Shown: positions 44,401 through 54,900 of the stretch, in pieces | How the letters are laid out: every line of letters begins with the position of its first letter | Numbering within the stretch: the stretch's first letter is position 1 | Source: CALOCY01 sp942491975 | GTDB lineage: Bacteria; Bacteroidota; Bacteroidia; Bacteroidales; Prolixibacteraceae | Assembly: GCA_942491975.1 (NCBI GenBank) | Contig: CALOCY010000004.1 | Coordinates: forward strand, 434,001-498,000 | Reading direction: 5' to 3' | Length of the DNA stretch: 64,000 nucleotides | The notes under the pieces: generated by a model | Databases searched by the model: none | Told to the model about the DNA's origin: nothing | Seen by the model: the letters and a program-made list of their open reading frames with translations, nothing else | Position numbers and translations under genes: made by a program

Positions 44401-45916
44401 TCCATATACCTATGAAAATGAAGGGCTTTACTCGGTGTCGTTGGTTATAAGTAATGGTACGGAAAGCGATACGTTGGTGCAGGAAAATAGCATAACGGTA
44501 CTGCAACCTATACTGTCTGTTGATCCTGAATATCTGAATGTTACCCGGGCAGCTGGTATTGACTCGTTCCTTATTTCAAATACAGGCACAGGAACCATGG
44601 GATGGACAGCAACAGCCGATAGCTCATGGATAACAATTACTGGTGGGGAATCAGGAATAGACGACGATAAAGTAGTATTCAGTTATGAGAATAATTTGGG
44701 CGATGAGCGGACAGGCACCATTACGGTGAATGCTCCTGATGCACAAGATCCGGTGTTTGTTTTTGAACTTCGACAGTCCGGACAGGATGTTACATTGGCC
44801 CAGCAGGTAAATGAGGGTTGGAATCTAATAGGGCTTCCTTTTGAGGTGCTACACAACCATGTGGACTCGCTTTTCCCTAATGCCATGGACAATTCTCTCT
44901 ACAGTTGGGATGGTGCTTACAACCTGAATACAGCACTTGAAAAAGGTACAGGCTACTGGTTACGCTTTCCGGCTGATGAAACGGTGGAAATCACCGGTAC
45001 GGAATTCGACAGCATTGCTGTTGACCTTATTCAGGGCTGGAATATAATTGCAGGTCCTTCGGTTGATGTGCCGGCCGGGGATATTGAAGACCCGGGGAAC
45101 ATCATCATGGCAGGAAGCCTGTATGAATATGCCGGTGCTTACAACCTCGCTAATACGGTTCAACCGGGCAACGGTTATTGGGTAAGGGCTAATCAGGCCG
45201 GACAAATCATACTCAAAGCATCTACCAATAAATCGGGCAATGCATTTACAGACTTGAATCTATGCCATAAAATCAGCATTTCTGACAATGCAGGATTTAA
45301 TCGTATCCTTTATTTCAATGTTGAGCCGGAATACCCGCTCACCAAAGAAAACTATGCGCTTCCACCTGTGCCGTTTGATGGCATTTTCGATGTACGTTTT
45401 TCCGGCAACTACCGGTTGGAAGAAAATAGTTATGGTGAAATACATCTGCAATCGGCTGACTATCCATTGACCGTAAGCTTCTCGGAATTTGAGCAGGATA
45501 ACGGCAAACAATATGTGTTACAGGAATATGCTTATGGGGCAGCACTCAATACGCATCCGGTAAAAGACGGTACAACTGTTATGGTAGACAACACGACGGT
45601 AAGCCTGTTGAAAATAATGGAACAGGTTACTGTTTCAGAAGGCTTTGAAGTCTACCAAAACTCACCTAATCCATTTGGTGAAGAAACGGAAATTGGCTAT
45701 CGTCTGCCGGAAGCAACCAACGTAACGATAGAAATTTATACCATGATGGGACAAAAGCTTGTAACACTGCTTGATGCTCGTCAGGAAGCAGGCTACCACA
45801 CCATAACATGGGATGGTACAGACTCAAATGGCACTAAAATGTCAGAAGGTATATATCTCTACAAGGTAACTGCCTATGGAGAAGTACAAACACGAAGAAT
45901 GGTAGTAATGCAATAA
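38411..45916 (+). CDS. Giant beta-helix, glycine-rich T9SS surface protein
   Basis: 2501 aa. Signal peptide (1 to about 27, ending LLLAQ). Residues 28-120: Hydin-like Ig domain (LTISPETLNFPVIRSGQTTS). Residues about 125-330 and 440-610: pectate-lyase-like start (AIELASAGDTILVGPGTYYE) with two copies of a domain containing VTVDGTLTCDTWNGVTGGVV. Between and after them are Gly-rich stretches (e.g. SGGGGGYASNGSN). Residues about 930-1900: right-handed beta-helix repeats, with a 570-bp tandem duplication. Then PKD (about 1955-2030), BACON (about 2035-2125), the GWNLIGLPFEV module and a T9SS tail. This is a filamentous adhesin-like protein; no catalytic residues are visible. Confidence 0.8.
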   Translation: MKNIYSKTVILFSILTIILNANLLLAQELTISPETLNFPVIRSGQTTSLDVEINNTGAQELTISDIYSTDGYFDVDDSYDRNIPAGEKDTILVSFNPTSPGNYSGTLNIVSNAGTEQLPLTGKATVSSIQGAIELASAGDTILVGPGTYYESIDFGGKGITVLSTDGANKTIIDAKTYSGNGADGVLYVANGQTYKTDAVKTTVTGTNPSGNFVLNVTSTTGFSVGDEVLVITMQDSTTTDPAQNVTGQYETRSITAIDATQLQFDLPYTNTYNATNQKHQVVRIPNFTNVTVDGTLTCDTWNGVTGGVVFFRATGEVVVNPMGKIDLTAKGYRGITDSSPYGKQGESMYGLGTNSVSPNMGAGGGGLSGTSVGNGGGGAGYAASGQDGELKSNSVGKVGEKGMVYGTPDLSKLFLGTAGGAGSREISHFGNGADGDLTVTGTYKTDQQKTAVIGNNSTGSSTLTVSDASVFSVGDEVLIICMRDQNTSSQTSSMTGRYETHYIMAINANTLTLDQPLTNTYYASNRWIQAIRVSNFRNVTVNSSSNITCDAWNGATGGVVFFRAIGKVEIQSGGQINVTGLGYRGGGYGVYGDYNGYRGENYIYSQNHSKSNNALYNGGGGGTIYNNDGGSGGGGGYASNGSNATGNGFGYGGNDVFTSNWYNRLLCGGSGGGGGGTGRLNNPSFHGGNGGNSGGIIAVYTQQLISSGYIYSNGSNGSNQSGGYCGGGGGGAGGTIVITAESIRNNSVIQAIGGNGGNGQHGPGGTGSTGRVRFDYATGGFSGNASNPAVTYQPTIADETSLGYGGAGGNGGGIAYIAAKNKINVLGTIESNGDNGGDAAGSGDNGGGGAGSGGSLHLIASDINNDGDILAQGATGGNASSAQAGNGGNSSEGRIRLDYNTYHNTLTYTLDPAPGYEGEVRDDDVLINAFTANSGETNSAVLDGFYIRGKKTLDINNASPVIQNCILSFTPSENEASAPKMLKSTTLETIGGYILNINNGTPHFENVEFHGQTSNFQSGSFEGTYIRTSADSVVFDDCDFTNLQVNLSDRAVSAKGGIIYQGAGKTVFNDCAFSNNALTGASATQAELKGLYYLNAGEVAFNNTSFTENSLNATGASPEGGLFYVKSGELSLFTCTVDSNTISSNNTGYGAFVYVEDSSNISIKNVDIIKSNGAQEVIRFENGGVLDVENVNINGYNSHGIYSSSGELTVTMDNTNINYNTGRGLWTNGNKTLKQVSISNNGSDGIKGSGSITMNICTVDSNSVTGITDATGYIIADSTSISGNGGQGITSTCALTFTHVDINGNDRGVTANGEANFTDVNINDNKGFALNSPGNKTFENVSISRNTGYGINGDGILNFTHVNINDNTGYGLTSNGQKNFVDVNINNNAGCGIDGTGAANFASVTISDNDSTGYNGFTDSLIVTNTVIAHNGFHGILGTGSLDLNVCRIDSNSVAGITGATGNITADSTSVSGNGGQAIISTCSFDFTHVEINKNGSGISGNGEANFTHVTIDDNSGFGMISTGDKVFEEVSICRNTGYGVNGDGILNFTDVDINDNTGYGLTSNGQKTFVDVNINNNGDVGIAGTGSADFTRVNINNNNNTGFTGFTTTLTALNTTISANGNGGLVGSGTVDMTLDSCRLDSNTTLNNGAAIQLIGTIDAEDVELHYNSGSNGGAIYLDGEMIALNSNFTNNESSDQGGGFWIAGALTLTDCTINNNTSTNEGAGIYGDGDTLTITGSEIHYNSAATDGGGLWWGSTGGVQIDDSDIRHNHANNHGGGLFILAHDPQISYNVIANNSAQSNGGAIYISNTTETPSQPLLVNNTIVYNTATSYGGGMLCRTLTHPEVRNTIFWGNESSPSRNKQIEMEDRSDINVYYSDIEGMGDGIGSSYTVNIDGTNLNTYPVFENRDAEDYHLKGASLCIDAGDPAYYDRDGSRRDMGAYSFDKAIVVGFETDVESGNAPLTVQFTDISTGYVTAWKWDFDNDGTVDAEEQHPPYTYENEGLYSVSLVISNGTESDTLVQENSITVLQPILSVDPEYLNVTRAAGIDSFLISNTGTGTMGWTATADSSWITITGGESGIDDDKVVFSYENNLGDERTGTITVNAPDAQDPVFVFELRQSGQDVTLAQQVNEGWNLIGLPFEVLHNHVDSLFPNAMDNSLYSWDGAYNLNTALEKGTGYWLRFPADETVEITGTEFDSIAVDLIQGWNIIAGPSVDVPAGDIEDPGNIIMAGSLYEYAGAYNLANTVQPGNGYWVRANQAGQIILKASTNKSGNAFTDLNLCHKISISDNAGFNRILYFNVEPEYPLTKENYALPPVPFDGIFDVRFSGNYRLEENSYGEIHLQSADYPLTVSFSEFEQDNGKQYVLQEYAYGAALNTHPVKDGTTVMVDNTTVSLLKIMEQVTVSEGFEVYQNSPNPFGEETEIGYRLPEATNVTIEIYTMMGQKLVTLLDARQEAGYHTITWDGTDSNGTKMSEGIYLYKVTAYGEVQTRRMVVMQ
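42182..43321 (+). repeat. 570-bp tandem duplication inside the giant beta-helix gene
   Basis: Copy 1 (42182-42751) and copy 2 (42752-43321) are collinear, 190 codons each. Shared landmarks are VDSNSV/IDSNSV, GNGGQ, NTGYGINGDGILNFT / NTGYGVNGDGILNFT and DINDNTGYGLTSNGQK. They add about eight beta-helix coils each. Divergence shows that the duplication is not brand new. Confidence 0.7.
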
Positions 45917-45930
45917 AAATTATATCACCC

Positions 45931-45965
45931 AATCCCTGACAGGGCTCTGAACCCTGTCAGGGATT
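45931..45965 (+). terminator. Hairpin after the giant beta-helix gene
   Basis: A 14-bp perfect stem (AATCCCTGACAGGG / CCCTGTCAGGGATT) with 7-nt loop, starting 15 bp after the stop. Same core as 38262-38297. Likely ends or stabilises the transcript. Confidence 0.6.
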
Positions 45966-46022
45966 GTAAAAATAACAACAAATACAAACTAACTTTTATA
46001 AATATTTAAAACCAAATTCAAC

Positions 46023-48791
46023 ATGAGAAAAACAATCTACAACGTTTTTGCAACACTATTTTTAGGTGTATGCTTACTAACAGGGGCTTTTGCCCAGAAT
46101 TTTGAAGTGCCGATAACGGTGACAGATGGTGTTGGCAGTACTGTTTTAACACTGGGAATTGATCCTGCCGGGACAGATGGTGAAGATGCAGGTTTGGATG
46201 ATATGTTGCCACCTACACCTCCAAGCGGATTTGATGCCCGTTTTATTATAGGGGTGGAAGGGGCTTCAAAAGATATTCGAGGGAATGATCTTACCGAAAA
46301 GACATTTGTAATGGAATATCAGCCGGAAACAGGAAATAATATTGTCGTAAAATGGGATAAAACCAGCTTGGCTGCTCTGGGGACATTTACCATTGTTGAC
46401 GATATTACTGGAGGGTTATACAGCCAGGATATGTTAACAACAGATAGTTTGGATGTCTCTACATCTGCATTTGTTACCGATAAGTTAAGAATTTTAGTTA
46501 CACCTTCTGATCCCAATGAAGTGCCTGTAGTGTCAGATATTCCTGATCAAACAGTGGTAGAAGGCAATGCGTTTACGACCATTAACTTAGATGATTATGT
46601 AACCGATGATGCTACTGCCGATGCAAATATTACATGGTCGACCAATACACTGACAAACTTTTCTGTGGTAATAGATGCCAATAGAGTGGCAACGATAACC
46701 ACCCTGAATGGTAGTTGGACAGGCAGTGAAGAAATCACCTTTACCGCCCAAGACGAAGGTGGAAAAACCGGAAGTGATCCGGCACTGTTCACCGTACAAG
46801 CCAATAACGCACCGGTAGTATCCGATATTCCTGACCAACCCATCTCAAAAGGTGGATCATTTGCGACCATTAATCTGGACGACTATGTGACCGATGACCA
46901 TACTGCTGACGCGGATATCGTATGGTCGACCAATGCATTGACTAATCTTAGTGTTGACATTGTAGACAGGGTAGCTACCATAACCGTACTGGATGCGGAA
47001 TGGACAGGTAATGAAACAATCACGTTTACCGCACAAGATGAAGGTGGAAAAACGGGCAGCGATGATGCACTGTTCACCGTTATGGGCGAAGGCGTAACAT
47101 TCAATGTAGGTTCAACAAGTGCCACCAATGGTGAAGTAGTGGTACCTGTTACCGTACAAAACTTTGCTGATATTATTGCCTGCCAATTCTCTATGCACTG
47201 GGATCCGGCTATTGTAACCTTTGACACTATCGGGTATTATGGCGTAAGTGGACTGACAGCAGGTAGTTTTGCCATGAATCAGGTTGACAATGGTATATTG
47301 GGACTATCGTGGGATGAGCCTACCCTTGCTGCACAAAACCTGAATAATAACGATACACTGTTTGCCATAACCTTTACACTGGCAGGAAATTCAGGTGACT
47401 CCACATTTGTCTCCATTGATGGCGATCCTGTTGCCATCGAAGTAATTGATGTTAACCTGACAGAAAAAACGTATGCCACCAATCCGGGTTTAGTTAAGAT
47501 GCCTCCTGTTGATATATCAGGGCAACTGACCTATTATGACAATGTGAAAACCATTGCCGATGCTACATTGGCGTTAAGTGGTGACGATACCCAACAATAC
47601 GATTGTGTGGATAACAATCTGTATGCATTCAGTACAAATGCCGGGGGGAACTATACGGTTACACCGGAAAAGTTAACCGATTCGTCACCTAACAATGGTG
47701 TTACCATATCGGATATTCTCTTAATAAGACGCCATATCCTTACGTTAGAAGCATTGGATTCTCCATACAAATTAATTGCTGCCGATGTAAACGGATCAGG
47801 TACCATTACTACATTAGATATCATTTATATAAGACGGCTTGTGTTGGCCACGGACGACGTCCTTCCTGAAGGAAGATTCAAATTTGTCCCATCAGATTAC
47901 GTGTTTTCCGATCCGCAAGACCCGTTCACACATGATAATGCACGGACGTATACTAATCTATTGGAAAACCAAACAGATCAGGACTTTATAGGTGTTAAAC
48001 TGGGTGATGTAAACGCTACATGGGAAGAAACGGGCATTCCTCCGGAACCACTACAAAAATCAGCAACAGCCAAAGAAACGGTGAACTTTTACCTCAATGA
48101 TGCTGAAGTAACCGAAGGTGCTGAAATAAGCATTCCGGTAAAAGTTTCCGACTTTAAAAAGGTAGCGGCTTGCCAATTTACCCTGCAATGGGATACTGAA
48201 GTGTTTGAATATGTAGGAGTAGATAAGTTGGCGTTAGCCGGGCTTTCGGAAAGCAACTTTGGGGTCAATCATACTGCTAACGGCCTGCTCACTACGGCGT
48301 GGGACGATCCCAATGCGGTAGGGGTAGATGTAGCTGACGAAACAGCTATTTTCGAACTGAAATTGAAGGCCAAATCAGGTGCTGCTGGTTCAAGCTCTGA
48401 AATTTCATTTACCGATAGCCCTACAGTTAAAGAAGTAGTAGTCAACCTTGAAGTGGGTGAATTCGCCTCAACAGCAGGAACGGTATCCGTAGCAATGACC
48501 ACCGGAATAGACGATATTATCGTGGACAACAAATTAGCATTGGGGCAAAATTATCCCAACCCGTTTAACGGCGAAACACAAATTGAGTACTATCTGCCCC
48601 GCAAGCAAAAAGTAACATTGGATGTGTACAATGTGTCAGGCATCAAGATTGCCACATTGGTCAACGGCGTTAAAGGTGCTGGAAACCACAACGTGGCATT
48701 CAACGGCAACAAACTCTCTTCAGGGGTATACTACTACCGTGTAATCACTGAAGATGGTGATGCAACCAAAAAAATGCAGATAGTGAAATAG
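46023..48791 (+). CDS. T9SS surface protein with two cohesin domains and a dockerin-like segment
   Basis: 922 aa. Signal peptide ends TGAFAQ. Residues about 160-350: two cadherin/Ig-like repeats (VSDIPDQTVVEGNAFTTINL; VSDIPDQPISKGGSFATINL). Residues about 357-480: cohesin fold (VTVQNFADIIACQFSMHWDP). About 495-640: a carboxypeptidase-regulatory-like domain and a dockerin-like segment with EF-hand-type loops DSSPNNGVTISDILLIRR and DVNGSGTITTLDIIYIRR. About 686-810: second cohesin. The last 85 residues form a T9SS type A tail (GQNYPNPFNGETQIEYYLP). Cohesin plus dockerin in one surface protein suggests self-assembly or scaffolding, or binding of the cohesin protein at 55905. Confidence 0.85.
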   Translation: MRKTIYNVFATLFLGVCLLTGAFAQNFEVPITVTDGVGSTVLTLGIDPAGTDGEDAGLDDMLPPTPPSGFDARFIIGVEGASKDIRGNDLTEKTFVMEYQPETGNNIVVKWDKTSLAALGTFTIVDDITGGLYSQDMLTTDSLDVSTSAFVTDKLRILVTPSDPNEVPVVSDIPDQTVVEGNAFTTINLDDYVTDDATADANITWSTNTLTNFSVVIDANRVATITTLNGSWTGSEEITFTAQDEGGKTGSDPALFTVQANNAPVVSDIPDQPISKGGSFATINLDDYVTDDHTADADIVWSTNALTNLSVDIVDRVATITVLDAEWTGNETITFTAQDEGGKTGSDDALFTVMGEGVTFNVGSTSATNGEVVVPVTVQNFADIIACQFSMHWDPAIVTFDTIGYYGVSGLTAGSFAMNQVDNGILGLSWDEPTLAAQNLNNNDTLFAITFTLAGNSGDSTFVSIDGDPVAIEVIDVNLTEKTYATNPGLVKMPPVDISGQLTYYDNVKTIADATLALSGDDTQQYDCVDNNLYAFSTNAGGNYTVTPEKLTDSSPNNGVTISDILLIRRHILTLEALDSPYKLIAADVNGSGTITTLDIIYIRRLVLATDDVLPEGRFKFVPSDYVFSDPQDPFTHDNARTYTNLLENQTDQDFIGVKLGDVNATWEETGIPPEPLQKSATAKETVNFYLNDAEVTEGAEISIPVKVSDFKKVAACQFTLQWDTEVFEYVGVDKLALAGLSESNFGVNHTANGLLTTAWDDPNAVGVDVADETAIFELKLKAKSGAAGSSSEISFTDSPTVKEVVVNLEVGEFASTAGTVSVAMTTGIDDIIVDNKLALGQNYPNPFNGETQIEYYLPRKQKVTLDVYNVSGIKIATLVNGVKGAGNHNVAFNGNKLSSGVYYYRVITEDGDATKKMQIVK

Positions 48792-48807
48792 AGATACAAA
48801 TCTTGGG

Positions 48808-48837
48808 TTCTCCTCTTATTTAGTTATGAGAGGAGAA
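48808..48837 (+). terminator. Hairpin after the cohesin/dockerin gene
   Basis: Arms 48808-48819 and 48826-48837 give a 12-bp stem with one G-U pair and a 6-nt loop, then TTTAAG. It lies 16 bp after the stop codon. Confidence 0.6.
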
Positions 48838-48943
48838 TTTAAGTTTATAAAACTTAAAATAAATTTTAAAAGAACACCATTATTTGTTGAGTAATACTTG
48901 GATGTTATTTGTTGTATAAATGCCTTATTAATAATAAGTTATT

Positions 48944-51900
48944 ATGAAAAAAATTAGAATTAAGTTATGTTTTGCATTTATTTTATTATTAGTAGGAATA
49001 ATAAATACTCATGCAGTAGAAGTAGATATTGACGTTCCTTTTGTTAGTCAGAGTATGACTGGGTGTGGGTTTGACAATATGTTTTGTGGACATACTTCTT
49101 GTTTAATGGTGTTTTCTTATTATAATGGTATAACTGATATTTTAGGTCAAGATCCTACAAAGCAAGGTATTAAGAATATTAACAATTGGCTTTCCTATCA
49201 TTACGCTGATCATACAAATAGTGATTGTGGGCAAGGAACTCCTGACCCCTCTTATCTTGTAAAAGTAGCAAAAGAGTATGGTAGATTTAGTGATAGTAGA
49301 TGGTATGGAGATTATAACGGAAATACTGATATCTGGGACATTAATGACTTAAAAGATGAAATAGATCGGGGGTATCCTGTAATTGTACAGGTGCACATAA
49401 GGATGAATACTGATAATGCTACTCATTGGATGGTGCTTAGAGGATATGTAGATAGCGATGATGACGGGGATATTGACGAGGTTATTGTTAATGATCCTGG
49501 ATTAACTGCCGGCGAGTATGACAAATATCCTGTACAAACGTTTTTAGATAGCTGGGATGCTACTAATAATAGATGTGTTGCTATTCACGATGGTGTGATT
49601 AATGACGGCTTACCCATCTATTTAGGAAAAGTAGAATCAACAACAACATTGAACCTGAGGTTTAAACTAAAATCGAATATAGCTGAGAGTAATTTAACCG
49701 TTACAAGCTTGACAATCAATTCTACTGCAATAAATGCAGGGAGTGTTTCCTATATTGGAACTAATGACGCAGGAATGCATGAGTATTATTTTACAGTTGA
49801 AGTTAATACAAATGATTTTCCTGCAGGGGGGAAATATAATATAGAGTTTGACCTTAATAATGGAGGGGTGCTTGAAAAAAGCTTTAAAGGGTTAAACCAG
49901 GTTTATGCCATAGGCCATTATTCTGATTTAGATCCTTCAAAAAATGAGGATGTAAGAGATGAGTGGTATTACAAATATGTAAATAAGTGTTTGGATTTAG
50001 GATTGGTAGTAGATGCTAATAATGTTATACCTACTACCTATCATTCCGGTGAAGATGTAAAACGTAGTGAAATGGCAAAAATAGTATTTCATGCTGCGTA
50101 TGATTTAAATCTTATATCTGTAAGCACTGCCGGTATTCCATTCCCTGATGCATTGGCAGGCCCTGATTATTTTGTGTATGTTCAATCGCTCAAAAATGCA
50201 GGAGTTGTTAATGGATATGCTAGTGGGGCACAAGCAGGGAATTATGGACCGGACAATAAACTTAACCGTGCTGAATTATGTGTATTTTTGGATTCCGGGT
50301 TTGATTTACCGGATGTTGACCCGACTTTTTTGACTGACCTTACAAATACAAATTATCCTTTTGGTTCTTTTGCAGATGTTAATGATAACGATATTAGCCC
50401 ATGGTATTATGCCCCTATAAAAAAAGTAGTTAATACGTGGGTTTCTTACTCTTTTAGTGATATTTGGGATGGTTTTCCTATACGTGATAGAATAGCATCA
50501 GGTACAAAAAGAGATGGCATAAAATATTTTGATCCGGCAAAAAATCTGAATAGGGCAGAAATAGCAAAGTTCGTTACGAATGCTTTTTTGTTTAAGAAAG
50601 ATCAAGATACTGATAATAATCCAGCCCCTCCACTTGCACAGTTAAAAAGCAGTGAATACAATACAGTACAACATTTAAAAAGTGGCACAATTAATAGTAA
50701 CTCTACTGTAGGGGCTAACTATGAACAAACAGCCAGTGTAAATGGCACGCCTCCCAGTAAATTAACCTTTTCTGGTGGAGCTACTACTACCTCAATAAAC
50801 GAAGGACAAACATTAAATCTAAGTTATCCCGGTTCAACCGATAGTGACGGGGATCCCCTGTTTTTTTATTGGGCAGTTAGTGATGGAACGTTAACGTCTA
50901 CATCATCCAATCACCGTACGGTTACATTTACACCTCCAGCTATTTCAAAAACAACTGATATTAAATTGTTTACGTTATGTGGCGATGGAAATGGCTACAT
51001 AGCAGAAGGGAATCTGACAATAACCGTTAACTCTTCATCAGGTAGCGCTACCGATGATTCGCCGGTAGTGTCCAATATTACGGTTTCCCCGACTACACCT
51101 ACCAAAGGTACACCGGCTACCATATCGTGGAATGTGACGGATGATAATACGTCAAGTAACCAGCTTAAGATATGGGTTCAGTATAAAAAAAGTGCAAGTA
51201 CTTGGGATGTGGTCGCTTATGATGTATCCAATACAGGCAGTGTGTCGTGGACACCTTCGGAGTCGGGCACCAGCAGGCAGGTGCGCATAAAAGCCAAAGA
51301 TGCCACGCATGAATGGTCGGAAATTGGCTGGGTCTACAGCAGTGCGTTTAATGTATCGCAACAAGCGCTACAGGCCCCTGAAAACCTGCGGGTAGATGAG
51401 GAAAAAACATACTATTACAAAATGGCATGGGATAAACCCGAACGGGCCAACCGCTATATTCTACAGGAAGCGACCGATGCTTCGTTTACCGAGAACGTAA
51501 AAGAACATGAAATAACCACCATATTAGAGAATCCCTATAGAGCCATTTACAATACGGCCAGTACCCGCTACTACCATAGGGTAAAAGCCTTTAACGACAC
51601 CGAAGAGAGCGGATGGAGCAATACTGTCTCGCACTACTGGGATAACGATTTACTGCCTACGGTGAATACCATTTCACCGGCCAATGAGTCCCAATTAAAT
51701 AATAATTCGGTTGAATTGAACTGGGAAGGGTTGCAAGGCAATGCGGCATTGCAGTATACCGTTTATCTGGCCGACTGGAACCCGGCAGGACAACCTCCCA
51801 TACTTGAAAATACCACACAGACAAGTTATACGGCAACCAATCTGGAGTACAATAAAAAATATTACTGGCAGGTAAAAATAACCGATAGTGATGGCGATGA

Positions 51901-54900
51901 AGATTGGTCGCAGCGATGGGACTTTACCATTTTGCCGGAAGCCAATCCCCCTACAGGCTCCATAACGATAGCTGGTGGGGCGGCTACCACCAACGCTGTT
52001 TCTGTGCTGCTCAATTTATCGGCTACCGACTCTCAGGGAGAAGTCGAATACATGCGGTTTAGCAATGATAACCAGACGTGGTCCAATTGGTATTGGTATG
52101 CGCCCACTTCAGGGGCATGGAATTTGGGGGAGTTTGGAGGGAATACCCAAACGGGTACAAAAACAGTTTATGCACAATTTAAAGACAATTCGGATAACAT
52201 TTCAACTACTTATTCCGATAATATTACGTTGGAAGCAGGCGTGCCCGGAAATATCATTTTACGCGATAAACACTATGCAAGCTTGCGCCGTGCCATTGAC
52301 GACGCACAACCCAGTGATAATATATACATCACTGCCGGATTTTACGACTTAACCGGAGAAGTGGATAATTCGCCTTACTTTGACCAATCGCCTTCGCTTA
52401 ATGTTGGAACATCACTTAAAGAGGGGGTAAATATTATTGGAGAAGGGGCTGAAAAAACAACGCTGTATTGGAATGAAGGGGGATCAGGGCTGATCATAAA
52501 CGGTAACAATATTGTAGAAGGACTCACCATTGTCAGGCCCACATTTGAAGGGAATACCCGGGAAGCTGTGGTAATTGCAGGAAGTAATTCAACACTGAGG
52601 AACTGTATTATCAAGGACAGTGATTTTGCCATTTATACCTGGTCGGGTGGTCCGTTTGAAAATGTAACCATTACCAATTGTATTATTACCAATAATGACG
52701 AGAGGGTAAGACTAGGTAATATAAACAATTTGAATTTTACCAATAATGTTATTTCCAGTAGTATATGGTTAAATTTAGAGGTATATGATTGTACTGGAAA
52801 TATAAAAAATAACATTGTTACAGGTGCAACACAGGACGGTATACAAGTTTTTAATTATGGCGGAATAAGTTTTCATAATAACAATATTTGGGGAAATCAG
52901 ACCAATTATACCGATGGGACATCTATCCCCGATCAAACGGGGATAAATGGTAATATATCACAGGATCCACAATTTGTAAATGCAGCTGTCGGTAATTTTC
53001 GTTTAGCTTCAAACTCTCCGTGTATTAGTGCCGGGACAGATGTGGGCATTCCGTATTTGGGAACGCCTGATATAGGTTACTATGAGTATACGGCAACAGG
53101 CTCGTTGGTGGTAAGTACAAATGTAAATGCAAATTTTGTAATCACCTTTCCTGACGGTTCGTCTCAAAATGTATCCTCTCCATGGAATCAAAGTAACCTG
53201 CCTATTGGTATTTACGGGATATATCCTCAGGATTATCCGGGGTACTATAAGCCCTACGTGCGGTTTATCAATGTGCAGGCCAACCAGACGGAGACATTTA
53301 ATGATCCGTATGTTGTGGATAATGATGGGCCTGTTGGGGCAATTCAGGCTAATGGGTTTGACTATTTTACACAAAGCCGCTATGTGACGATTTTCAATGA
53401 TGTAACAGATCCTGTAAATAGGATAGGCACAAATTCGCAGATGCAATTCAGTAACGACGGTGTAAGTTGGTCGGATGCAGAGCCTGTATCGAATAAAAAA
53501 CGCTATTGGGATTTGAATGCTTACGGGGGAGACCTTAGTGAAGGCGATAAAAAGGTGTATGCCCGTTTTTCCGACAATAATGGGCATTGGGGTGAAGCAA
53601 TCATTGATTCTATACAATATCAGCCCAATGGAAAAATCATTAGGGTGCCTGATGACTATGCGAATATAAATGATGCTGTTGATTCTGCACAAATAGGGGA
53701 TATTGTATATGTGCTGCCCGGAGAGTATGAGACCAAAAGAGAGGATAGTTGGGCTGACTTCATTATACGGGAAGGCATAAAACTACAGGGGTGCAATAAA
53801 GACAGTGTGATTATAACAACAAGTGAAACCAATCTTCATGCTGAATCGGTCATTGATAATATTACGTGGAAAGGGTACAGCATGTATACTTATGGAGATA
53901 AACCCCAATTGATCTCCAATTGTATTTTTGATGATTTTGACAGGCTTTTTGCACAGTCAACGAACAATGCCATGATTGTTTCAAATTCTATTTTTAAAAA
54001 TTTGAGTAATGATTTTGGTTTCATCTATAATCCCAATCAGCATGGTTTTAAAGGTAAAATTACCAATAATGTGTTTGATGCAGGAACGACTGCTGTAACA
54101 GGTAAGATAGGGATTCGCATAAGGCTTGAAGATTATCCGACCAATGAGTTTCTTGAAATTAAAAACAATATTTTCACTGGTTTTGACAATGGGAATGATA
54201 ATTATGGCGCAATAGTTATAGATCATGATGACGATGATCCCGGCGATATTGTAGTAGGGCATAATAACTATTTCAATACCATAAACGATATTCACCTTAG
54301 CTTTGGACCTAATATATCTGCTCAAAAATTCCCGTTTTATTTAGACCCACAGTTTGATACAGATACTACGTACATACTATCGCCATCTTCGCCACTGAAG
54401 TATGTGGGTAACACTAGCCTGTTCGCTAGAAATCACGATGGAACGAACAATACATTGGGTATTGAAGGTGGACCTCTTTACAACACCCCGCCTCAGGCAA
54501 AAGCAGCGGTGAACCCTAAAACGGGTAGCTCAAAAACACTGTTTACGTTTGATGCTTCAGGCTCTGTTGATGAACAAACCCCTGTAGAATACCTACAGGT
54601 ACGTTGGGACTTTGATAATGATGGTACTCTTGATACTGATTTCTTAACGGAATTAACGATTGAACACCAGTTTAATACCATATCAACGGACTCTATTACG
54701 TGTTGGGTGTTTGATGAACATTTTGCCATTGATTATATGAAAATAGCCAACCCGGTAGTAAATACAAGCCCTAAAACGCCTGAAAATCCAACACCTGAAG
54801 ATAATCAGACCGATATACCGGTAGACAATCTTCAACTAACATGGTCAGGTGATGATATTGATGGAGATACGGTTGAATACTATATCTACTTTGGAAACCC

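Noticed and set aside
53009..53692. 227-aa open frame antisense to the 2296-aa gene
   Set aside because: Shadow of an AT-rich repeat gene; its composition (Ile/Arg/Tyr-rich) is not protein-like, and the sense strand has clear domains.
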